Assembly (NCBI GenBank): GCA_045593555.1 | Contig: JAZNWU010000042.1 | Span: 1 to 28,213 of the forward strand | Source of the DNA: Fimenecus sp045593555 | GTDB taxonomy: Bacteria; Bacillota; Clostridia; Oscillospirales; Acutalibacteraceae | Direction of reading: 5' to 3' | DNA length: 28,213 nucleotides | Shown: piece by piece, positions 22,672 through 28,213 of the stretch | Layout: the number at the start of each line of letters is the position of its first letter | How positions within the stretch are numbered: the stretch's first letter is position 1 | Program-made: the position numbers and the translations under genes | Notes under the pieces: generated by a model | What the model saw: only the letters and a program-made list of their open reading frames with translations | What the model was told of the DNA's origin: nothing | The model's database searches: none

Positions 22672-23941
22672 TATCAAAGAAATCAAAAATGAATTGCTTA
22701 ACGACAGTTATTATGAAATCGACCACTCATCAGGCTATAAAATTTTTGTTTATCCAAAAGAAAACTATTCTTCATCATATGCAATTTTTGGCACAAAATA
22801 TGGTTCAATTGATACTTGTTTTAAGGTAGAAGGACAAGAGAATTTTACTGAAATTCCTGAGGGTATTGCTCACTTTTTAGAGCATAAGCTTTTTGAGAGC
22901 GAAGAACTTGATGCTTTTGCAAGATATGCAAAAACAGGTGCATCTGCAAATGCATACACATCATTTGACAAGACGTGTTATCTTTTCTCGTGTACAGATA
23001 ATTTTGAAGATTCTCTTGAAATTCTCTTCGATTTTGTACAGAATCCATATTTCACAGAACAGACAGTTCAAAAAGAGCAGGGAATTATCGGTCAAGAAAT
23101 CAGAATGTACGAGGATGAACCCGGTTGGGAATCATTATTTGTATTGCTTCGTGCAATGTATCACAAGCACCCCGTAAGAATTGATATTGCAGGTACTGTT
23201 GAGTCTATAAGTGAGATAACAGCAGATTTGCTTTATGAATGTTATAATACATTCTATAATCCTGCAAATATGGCACTTGCTGTTGCTGGCAATGTGACAG
23301 TTGAACAGGTGCTTAAGGTTGCAGATAGAATGCTCAAACCAAAGAAAAGTAAAGAAATTGAAAGAAAGTTCCAGGAAGAACCTGCAACAGTAGTTGAAAA
23401 AACTGCAGTTAAAAATCTTTCAGTTTCAATGCCAATTTTCGCTATTGGTTTCAAAGAAGAGATAAAAACTCCATGCAGAACACTCAAGGAAACTGTTGAA
23501 AGTAATCTTCTGCTGGATATTATTGCAGGAAAAACATCTTCACTTTATGAAAAACTTCTCGGTGAAGGTCTTATAAATACAACATTTGATACAGAATACT
23601 TTGAGGGCTATGGATACTCTGCTCATATTTTCAGTGGCGAAAGTCACGAGTATGAAAAGGTGAGAGAATATATAAATGAAGAACTCCAAAGAGTGATTAA
23701 AGACGGTGTAAACAAAGAGGATTTTGATCGAATAAAGAAAAAACATTACGGTAATTTTATAATGAATTTCAATGATATTGACTCAATTTCAAATTCTCTT
23801 ATTGGTTCATATTTCAATGGCGAAGGTCTTTTTGAGCAGTTGTCAGTTCTTGAAAGTGTAACACTTGAAGATATAAACAATCGTCTGAGAAGTGCAATCA
23901 ATATCGAAAATTCTTCAATGTCCGTTATTAAACAGAAATAA
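22664..23941 (+). CDS. yfmH: M16-family zinc metallopeptidase YfmH
   Basis: The 425-residue protein is read from the ATG at 22664. An in-frame upstream ATG (22607) lies deep inside yfmF, whereas AGGGTGG sits just before 22664. The inverted zinc motif is HFLEH (His70, Glu73, His74) in EGIAHFLEHKLF, with the second acidic ligand region around QEIRMYEDEP. It should form a heterodimer with YfmF, the inactive half, as in other two-subunit M16 enzymes, and cleave peptides in the cytoplasm. lgt follows after 12 bp with a strong ribosome site. Confidence 0.92.
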   Translation: MSNIKEIKNELLNDSYYEIDHSSGYKIFVYPKENYSSSYAIFGTKYGSIDTCFKVEGQENFTEIPEGIAHFLEHKLFESEELDAFARYAKTGASANAYTSFDKTCYLFSCTDNFEDSLEILFDFVQNPYFTEQTVQKEQGIIGQEIRMYEDEPGWESLFVLLRAMYHKHPVRIDIAGTVESISEITADLLYECYNTFYNPANMALAVAGNVTVEQVLKVADRMLKPKKSKEIERKFQEEPATVVEKTAVKNLSVSMPIFAIGFKEEIKTPCRTLKETVESNLLLDIIAGKTSSLYEKLLGEGLINTTFDTEYFEGYGYSAHIFSGESHEYEKVREYINEELQRVIKDGVNKEDFDRIKKKHYGNFIMNFNDIDSISNSLIGSYFNGEGLFEQLSVLESVTLEDINNRLRSAINIENSSMSVIKQK

Positions 23942-23953
23942 GGAGGTACCCCG

Positions 23954-24865
23954 ATGAGGTTTTTAACAGACTATTGTGAAGTCAATTTTCCGGCTCTTGG
24001 TTGGTCTTTTGATGTTTATGAAAATTTTCTTGAGATTCCATTCGGTGGAGATACAATTACAGTAAAATTCTATGGTGTAATTATTGCACTTGGCTTTGTG
24101 CTTGCGGCCCTCTTTGGTGGCAGAAAGGCTTATGTGTGGAAAATGAGCCTTGACCATATGGTTGATGTGTTGATATATGGAATTATTGGTGCAGTTATCG
24201 GTGCAAGACTTTATTATGTTGCATTCCAATGGGATTATTATAAAGACAATCTCCTTTCCATATTTAAAATATGGGAAGGTGGACTTGCCATTTACGGCGG
24301 TATTATCGGTGGTATTATCACTGCATATTTTGTTTGCAAAAAAACAGGTCTGCCATTTTTAAAACTCCTTGATTTGATTGGTATGGCTCTTCCAATCGGT
24401 CAGGGAATTGGTCGTTGGGGTAACTTTACAAACCAAGAGGCATTTGGTATCAACACAACATGTCTTTTCGGTATGACAAGTGATAAAATTGTTGACTACA
24501 TAAACAGTCATCAGCAGGAATTTGCAGAATACGGAATCGAAATGAATCCTGATTTGCCTGTACACCCCACATTCCTTTATGAATCCGTGTGGTGTCTTTT
24601 AGGTTTCCTTATTCTTTATATTGTCTGTCAGAAATTCCATAAGTTTGATGGTCAGTTGATTTTAGGATACGGAATTATCTACGGACTTGAAAGAACTGTC
24701 GTTGAAGGACTTCGTATAGATAGTCTTTATATTGCAAATACAAATCTTCGTGTGTCACAGCTTGTGTCATTGGTACTTGTAATCGTTTGTACTGCAATTA
24801 CAATTTACAAGTTTGTGAAACTCAGTAAAGAAAAGAAAATGTCGGAGGTGCAGGAGAATGTATAA
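23954..24865 (+). CDS. lgt: Prolipoprotein diacylglyceryl transferase
   Basis: The 303-residue membrane enzyme has about seven helices and the Lgt signature GRWGNFTNQEAFG (Arg154 onward), with VHPTFLYES further on. It transfers diacylglycerol from phosphatidylglycerol to the lipobox cysteine of prelipoproteins. The N terminus is slightly extended (about 30 residues before the first family segment). AAGGAGGT precedes the ATG. Its end overlaps folD by 8 bases, so the two are translated together, though their functions are unrelated. Confidence 0.95.
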   Translation: MRFLTDYCEVNFPALGWSFDVYENFLEIPFGGDTITVKFYGVIIALGFVLAALFGGRKAYVWKMSLDHMVDVLIYGIIGAVIGARLYYVAFQWDYYKDNLLSIFKIWEGGLAIYGGIIGGIITAYFVCKKTGLPFLKLLDLIGMALPIGQGIGRWGNFTNQEAFGINTTCLFGMTSDKIVDYINSHQQEFAEYGIEMNPDLPVHPTFLYESVWCLLGFLILYIVCQKFHKFDGQLILGYGIIYGLERTVVEGLRIDSLYIANTNLRVSQLVSLVLVIVCTAITIYKFVKLSKEKKMSEVQENV

Positions 24866-25709
24866 AATCATTGATGGCAAAGAGGTTTCAGCATCTGTAA
24901 GAAATGAGATTAAAGCAGAGGTTGAAAAGCTTAAAGAACAAGGTAAAAAAACAGGACTTGCTGTTGTAATCGTCGGCAATAATCCTGCTTCCCGTGTATA
25001 TGTTAACAACAAGAAAAAAGGTTGTGAAGAAGTAGGAATGGAGTCATTTGAATATGCTCTTCCCGAAGAAACCACAACTGAAGAATTGTTAGAACTTGTT
25101 GAAAAGCTTAATAATGATGATGCAGTTGACGGTATTCTCTGTCAGTTGCCACTTCCAAAGCAGATTGATGAAAAGAAAGTTCTTAATGCAATTGTACCAC
25201 ACAAGGATGTGGATGCTTTCCACCCTGTAAACACAGGTCATATTATGATTGGTGACCATTCATTTTTACCTTGTACACCTGCAGGAATTATGGAAATGCT
25301 TAAGTATTACGACCTTTCTGTTGAGGGTAAAGAATGTGTCGTAATCGGTAGAAGTAATATTGTTGGCAAACCAATGGCAATGCTCCTTTTAGGTCAGAAT
25401 GGTACTGTTACAATCTGTCATTCCAGAACAAAAGACCTTGCAGAAGTTACAAGGCGTGCCGATATTCTCGTTGCAGCAGTTGGTATTGCGTACTTCGTAA
25501 CACCTGAAATGGTAAAGGACGGTGCAGTTGTAATTGATGTCGGTATGAACAGAAACCAAGAGGGCAAACTCTGTGGTGATGTTGATTTTGAAAAAGTCAA
25601 AGAAAAATGCTCATTTATCACACCTGTTCCCGGTGGCGTAGGACCAATGACAATTACGATGCTTTTGAAGAATACTTTGACAGCATCAAAAGAACATTTG
25701 AATAAATAA
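24858..25709 (+). CDS. folD: Bifunctional methylenetetrahydrofolate dehydrogenase/cyclohydrolase
   Basis: The 283-residue protein is a full-length FolD. It has the catalytic YVNNK (Tyr48, Lys52), LCQLPLPKQID, the FLPCTPAG folate segment, the NADP site VVIGRSNIVGKPMAMLL and the C-terminal PVPGGVGPMTITMLL. It converts 5,10-methylene-THF to 10-formyl-THF in two steps, supplying one-carbon units for purines and formyl-Met. GGAG lies inside the end of lgt. A terminator follows after a short 7-bp tandem repeat. Confidence 0.97.
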   Translation: MYKIIDGKEVSASVRNEIKAEVEKLKEQGKKTGLAVVIVGNNPASRVYVNNKKKGCEEVGMESFEYALPEETTTEELLELVEKLNNDDAVDGILCQLPLPKQIDEKKVLNAIVPHKDVDAFHPVNTGHIMIGDHSFLPCTPAGIMEMLKYYDLSVEGKECVVIGRSNIVGKPMAMLLLGQNGTVTICHSRTKDLAEVTRRADILVAAVGIAYFVTPEMVKDGAVVIDVGMNRNQEGKLCGDVDFEKVKEKCSFITPVPGGVGPMTITMLLKNTLTASKEHLNK

Positions 25710-25710
25710 T

Positions 25711-25738
25711 GCAAAATGCAAAGCGCAAAGTGCAAAAT
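25711..25738. repeat. Four tandem 7-mers
   Basis: GCAAAAT, GCAAAGC, GCAAAGT and GCAAAAT adjoin directly, between the folD stop and its terminator. Runs of this GCAAAnn type are common low-complexity spacers in Clostridia; no function is suggested. Confidence 0.7.
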
Positions 25739-25765
25739 GTAGGGGCGATTTAAAATCGCCCTTTT
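25739..25765 (+). terminator. Terminator-like hairpin after folD, with repeat-family sequence
   Basis: GGGCGAT (25743-25749) pairs with ATCGCCC (25755-25761), loop TTAAA, followed by TTTT. Its first 12 bases, GTAGGGGCGATT, recur at 26319-26330 beyond the next gene. Confidence 0.7.
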
Positions 25766-25829
25766 ATGTGCCTTGAAAAAACAAAGAAATTTTGGTAATA
25801 TGTATTAAAAACTATACTGAGGTGTAATT

Positions 25830-26312
25830 GTGAAAAAGAAGATGTTTTTTCGTTGGAATAATATATGGAATGTTTGCTTTGTTATTTCTTTAGGAATACT
25901 TATTTATGCTTTTATTTTTGAAAGAGAATTCTTATTAAGTAATGAACAAGATAGTGTGTTTTTAAAATTCTGTTTATTTAGTATTGTAGTTTGTTCTTTA
26001 TTATTATCAAGAGTTGTGATAGCCGATGAAGAAAAGGTATGTGTTTGTAATTTTATAGGAATGAGATTGTCAGTAATTTATTGGATAAACTGTACGAAGT
26101 GTTTTATTGGTAATATCTTGGAATCAAATGGAAAAAGAGTTTCGACATTTAAATATATTATAATTAAAGATGATAATCATAAAAAAATTAAACCTAATTT
26201 AACCAAAGAAGATTGTGCTATTATAATTGATTATAGCAAAAAAAGAAAAGAAATTTTACAAAAGTTTTACGGAAAAAATATAAATGAAAATTCAAATATG
26301 ATGTATAAATAA
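25830..26312 (+). CDS. Hypothetical membrane protein, AT-rich
   Basis: The 160-residue product starts at GTG with GAGGTG 5 bp upstream. Two hydrophobic helices lie near residues 14-31 and 46-62, followed by a soluble part of about 95 residues. That part has beta strands (VCVCNFIGMRLSVIYW, FKYIIIKDD) and a basic helical end, reminiscent of small bacterial PH-like proteins; I cannot assign a family. The gene is notably AT-rich, with AGA-type arginines and many AAA, AAT and ATA codons, unlike folD and lgt. It lies between two copies of a 12-bp direct repeat, hinting at recent arrival. Confidence 0.6.
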   Translation: MKKKMFFRWNNIWNVCFVISLGILIYAFIFEREFLLSNEQDSVFLKFCLFSIVVCSLLLSRVVIADEEKVCVCNFIGMRLSVIYWINCTKCFIGNILESNGKRVSTFKYIIIKDDNHKKIKPNLTKEDCAIIIDYSKKRKEILQKFYGKNINENSNMMYK

Positions 26313-26318
26313 AAACAA

Positions 26319-26330
26319 GTAGGGGCGATT
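26319..26330. repeat. Second copy of the 12-bp repeat GTAGGGGCGATT
   Basis: It is identical to 25739-25750 but lacks the other hairpin arm, so it looks like a truncated copy of the same intergenic repeat. The two copies flank the AT-rich orphan gene. Confidence 0.6.
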
Positions 26331-26397
26331 CTGCTGAAGCCACATAAGGCAGTAATTTCAAAACACTAACTTATGGGCGTTGCAAGGAAAGAAAATC

Positions 26398-26426
26398 AGA
26401 GAGAAGTTTCGGCTTCTCTCTTTTTC
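26398..26426 (+). terminator. Rho-independent terminator upstream of tnpV
   Basis: AGAGAGAAG (26398-26406) pairs with CTTCTCTCT (26413-26421), loop TTTCGG, followed by TTTTC. It would end transcripts from the upstream gene. Confidence 0.8.
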
Positions 26427-26440
26427 TTATATTTGCACAT

Positions 26441-26469
26441 TAGACAAACTCTCCTTTAATTCGTACAAT
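26441..26469 (+). promoter_or_regulatory. Sigma-A promoter of tnpV
   Basis: TAGACA (26441-26446), a 17-bp spacer and TACAAT (26464-26469) lie 30 bp before the tnpV ATG. Confidence 0.7.
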
Positions 26470-26491
26470 AAAAGTACAAAATTTAAAGGAG
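26451..26491. repeat. Inverted repeat spanning promoter and ribosome site of tnpV
   Basis: CTCCTTTAA (26451-26459) mirrors TTAAAGGAG (26483-26491), and GTAC occurs near both inner ends (26463-26466, 26474-26477). The left arm lies in the promoter spacer and the right arm contains the Shine-Dalgarno. The start near 26476 puts only the right arm in the RNA, so a DNA operator is more likely than an RNA hairpin. Confidence 0.5.
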
Positions 26492-26499
26492 GATTTTTT

Positions 26500-26865
26500 A
26501 TGTCAAACAAAAATTCTATTAGCTATCGTAAAGTTGGTGATTATCTAATACCAAACTTTGTATTACCACCCGAAGAAGTAAATATCACTCTAGGCAGGTG
26601 GGGCATGTTACATAAGGATTGCCTGCTTAACCACAAGAAGGTATTGTTTACTACGCTACTAGCCCAAGGTAAACTTTATCAGCACTGTGCAGAAGTAGAA
26701 ACCCAGGCACAAGATATGTTTGATTCTCTTGTGGAACAGATGAAAGCGGCTGAGGGTGTTACCGAGCAACTGAAAGAAGAATATCAGTTGGAATGGGTTG
26801 CTCGGATGAATAACATTCAAAATAGAGCTTTTGAAATTGTAATTAATAGTTTAATTGAAAATTAA
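26500..26865 (+). CDS. tnpV: TnpV family transposon-encoded protein
   Basis: The 121-residue protein is read from the ATG at 26500, which has AAAGGAGG 7 bp upstream; an in-frame earlier ATG (26380) would lie inside the preceding terminator. It matches the TnpV family along its length: YRKVGDYLIPNFVLP, LGRWGMLHKDCL, LLAQGKLYQHCAEVE, EGVTEQLKEEYQLEWVARMNNIQNRA. TnpV proteins occur in clostridial and Bacteroides integrative elements and their function is not well defined. No TnpX-type recombinase, relaxase or attachment site was found nearby, so this is an orphan or the remnant of an excised or decayed element. Confidence 0.88.
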   Translation: MSNKNSISYRKVGDYLIPNFVLPPEEVNITLGRWGMLHKDCLLNHKKVLFTTLLAQGKLYQHCAEVETQAQDMFDSLVEQMKAAEGVTEQLKEEYQLEWVARMNNIQNRAFEIVINSLIEN

Positions 26866-27060
26866 CCAACTAGCTGTTATAAAAGAACAAACCAAATATG
26901 AAGAGCAATTCATAAGAGATGCAAGTCAGAATGTATCTCAGTTCCCTCGGTATTGACTACGACTCGCTTACGAAAGAGGGCTTGTAACACAAATAAATAT
27001 CCTCAAAAAATCAAGGTATATGAAAAGTCCGTACAGCCAGAGAGGTAAAACCAAAAAGAA
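26866..27060. other. Noncoding stretch, possibly decayed mobile-element sequence
   Basis: About 195 bases hold only short broken reading frames. Examples are a 22-codon frame at 26919-26987 (ending GIDYDSLTKEGL) and a frame ending KVYEKSVQPER at 27046. These fragments read like protein but lie in different frames without ribosome sites. They may be remnants of genes of the element that brought tnpV. No RNA gene was recognised. Confidence 0.35.
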
Positions 27061-27070
27061 ACATAAATGA

Positions 27071-27102
27071 TAAAGCAGGCAACATTGAAAAATGTTGCCT
27101 GC
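27071..27102 (-). terminator. Terminator of the minus-strand zinc-ribbon gene
   Basis: GCAGGCAACATT (27075-27086) pairs perfectly with AATGTTGCCTGC (27091-27102), loop GAAA. On the minus strand it is followed by TTTATCATTT, a modest U tract. Confidence 0.75.
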
Positions 27103-27140
27103 GAGATTAGTTATGACACTTGTCAAATAACCTTTTTAAA

Positions 27141-27602
27141 TCACTTCAAAATTTTAAATTTGCCGATTACAGGCAGTTCCTTTGCTCTGCCGTTAAGGGC
27201 ATTGATAATACCGATAACTGCAAGAACTGTAATAACAAGACCTGCAATGGGAGCAATAATCCAACCGATAACAGGAATAACCGCAACAACGGAAGCGATG
27301 ATACCGCCGAGGAAAAGGACAAGACCTTGATTGGTATGGAAACGGGCAAATTTTGAATCCTTTGCGGCAAGAAGAGGAATAAAGAAGAGTATGTATGCGA
27401 GAACAGCCATAACCTTGTTCTTTTCGATATCCTGTGCATCGTATTCGGAAGTGGTATCTGCCGTATTGTTGAATTCATTGAATTTTTCTGATAAATCAAT
27501 GGGTTGGTTCTGCTGAACGGGTGCTTCAATGGATGCACCGCAGTTTGTGCAATTCATAACACCGTCTTCTACCTGAGTGTCGCACTGTTTACAAGTTAAC
27601 AT
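27141..27602 (-). CDS. Zinc-ribbon membrane protein, DUF4870-like
   Basis: The 153-residue protein begins with a zinc ribbon (CKQC at 4-7, CTNC at 18-21). A polar linker (25-60) follows and then three hydrophobic segments (about 63-80, 90-110, 112-135). The part around YILFFIPLLAAKDSKFARFHTNQGLVLFL matches the DUF4870/Tic20-like small membrane family. The function is unknown; the ribbon should face the cytoplasm. AGGAGG precedes the ATG on the minus strand. The gene follows the acidic protein gene by 14 bp and is probably in the same operon. GC content is higher than in the rest of the window. Confidence 0.8.
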   Translation of the reverse strand: MLTCKQCDTQVEDGVMNCTNCGASIEAPVQQNQPIDLSEKFNEFNNTADTTSEYDAQDIEKNKVMAVLAYILFFIPLLAAKDSKFARFHTNQGLVLFLGGIIASVVAVIPVIGWIIAPIAGLVITVLAVIGIINALNGRAKELPVIGKFKILK

Positions 27603-27616
27603 AATAATATCCTCCT

Positions 27617-28213
27617 TTAATTCAGATAATCGTTTATTGCATCTCTGATTTCGTCTTCATTTTCTGCCATATAGCTTTCGGCTTCGTCCATTGTGTCGTC
27701 AAAGCTCTTCTGCAGACCTGCGCCGATATCAACCTTTGCACCGTCATAATAGAACAGCTTGCCAAGCTCGCTGTCTTTATTGTTGTCGTACTCATCGCTG
27801 ACATAAACAACATAAATCTTGCCGTCAACTCTGAATGCCCAGCCTTTCATAAGCCAGCTGTCAAGAGCTTCATCAAGAGTTACTTCGCCGAGAGCATCCT
27901 CTCCGTCGCCTGCGAACTCATAGCCTCTGATGTTGTAGCCGTCATCGGAAGCCTTTGCAGTAGTATCAAAGACCTTTTTATACCACGCATCAAACTCGTC
28001 TTCTGTCACTTCGCCTTCAGCTTTGGTAAAGGTGATTACTGCGTGGCCTGTGCCCGAAGCAGGGTCATCGGCATATGCGGAATATTTTGATTTCAGTTTC
28101 CATTCCCAGTCAGGCTTGATGTCATCAAACTTGATGCCGACAGCCTTTTTTAGATAATACTCAACCGCACCCTGACTGAAGGATTCGTGTTCTTCAGCTT
28201 CTTCAAGAGCCTT
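27617..28213 (-). CDS. Acidic protein of unknown function, 5' end beyond the window
   Basis: The frame stays open from the stop at 27617 to the window edge, so at least 198 residues are present. A GTG at 28009 is internal and has no good ribosome site. The visible part has mixed helix and strand, with VEYYLKKAVGIKFDDIKPDWEWKLKSK, then GHAVITFTKAEGEVTEDEFDAWYKKVF, WLMKGWAFRVDGKIYVVYVSDEY and a very acidic end (DDTMDEAESYMAENEDEIRD). No catalytic motif is recognised. It is upstream of, and likely co-transcribed with, the zinc-ribbon membrane gene. A signal peptide or membrane anchor could lie in the missing part. Confidence 0.75.
   Translation of the reverse strand, partial: KALEEAEEHESFSQGAVEYYLKKAVGIKFDDIKPDWEWKLKSKYSAYADDPASGTGHAVITFTKAEGEVTEDEFDAWYKKVFDTTAKASDDGYNIRGYEFAGDGEDALGEVTLDEALDSWLMKGWAFRVDGKIYVVYVSDEYDNNKDSELGKLFYYDGAKVDIGAGLQKSFDDTMDEAESYMAENEDEIRDAINDYLN

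Noticed and set aside
26919..26987. 22-codon frame (ending GIDYDSLTKEGL) as a small gene
   Set aside because: No ribosome site, it begins right after a stop, and it lies in debris after tnpV; better read as a possible gene fragment.
27617..28009. A 130-residue protein starting at GTG 28009
   Set aside because: The frame stays open to the window edge and the GTG lacks a ribosome site, so the gene is longer and cut by the window.

Overview
The window looks like chromosome of a low-GC, Gram-positive, spore-forming anaerobe of the class Clostridia, probably a Ruminococcus/Oscillospiraceae-type gut or rumen bacterium. The evidence is AT-rich DNA, strong Shine-Dalgarno sites, SpoVT, an oxygen-sensitive class III ribonucleotide reductase, the rpsF-ssb-rpsR operon, the YfmF/YfmH pair, a TnpV gene and two clostridial-type palindromic intergenic repeats. 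The species cannot be fixed from the sequence alone.

Layout. 1-700: a palindromic intergenic repeat, then spoVT on the minus strand. 840-3170: a CcdA-TlpA thiol-redox pair on the plus strand, converging on an L-asparaginase. 3310-9130: a plus-strand block of nrdG; a NrdR-type operator and promoter; nrdD with a thioredoxin/glutaredoxin-like domain fused to its C terminus; an atypical thioredoxin reductase; and a cytoplasmic GH84-type N-acetylglucosaminidase. 9277-10143: a membrane-anchored HExxH metallopeptidase on the minus strand. 10307-13126: an ECF-type sigma factor, overlapped by a membrane-anchored beta-propeller protein that may be its anti-sigma factor, then a two-helix membrane protein. 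13136-16035: a promoter, a yybP-ykoY (Mn2+) riboswitch with terminator, and a P-type cation ATPase. 16100-17070: a 50-residue ribbon-helix-helix protein divergent from a 65-residue Cys-rich protein, with a 10-bp tandem repeat between them, then a 138-bp palindromic repeat and a structured stretch with a possible 15-residue peptide. 17074-18516: an O-antigen-ligase-family membrane protein. 18550-19690: rpsF-ssb-rpsR with a candidate autoregulatory leader. 19691-21160: a radical SAM protein on the minus strand. 21394-25709: yfmF-yfmH-lgt-folD, tightly packed with overlaps. 25711-27060: an accessory patch with short repeats, an AT-rich orphan membrane gene, an isolated tnpV and noncoding debris. 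27141-28213: two minus-strand genes of visibly higher GC, the upstream one cut by the window edge.

How the genes work together. The clearest system is deoxynucleotide synthesis: NrdG activates NrdD, NrdD carries what looks like its own dithiol donor, and the adjacent reductase could recharge that donor. The reductase lacks the usual NADPH-phosphate motif, so its electron source may not be NADPH. The second system is the sigma factor/beta-propeller pair, which has the architecture of an envelope-sensing switch. The Mn2+ riboswitch assigns the P-type ATPase to metal (probably Mn2+) export. No CRISPR array, rRNA, tRNA, integrase or complete mobile element was found.
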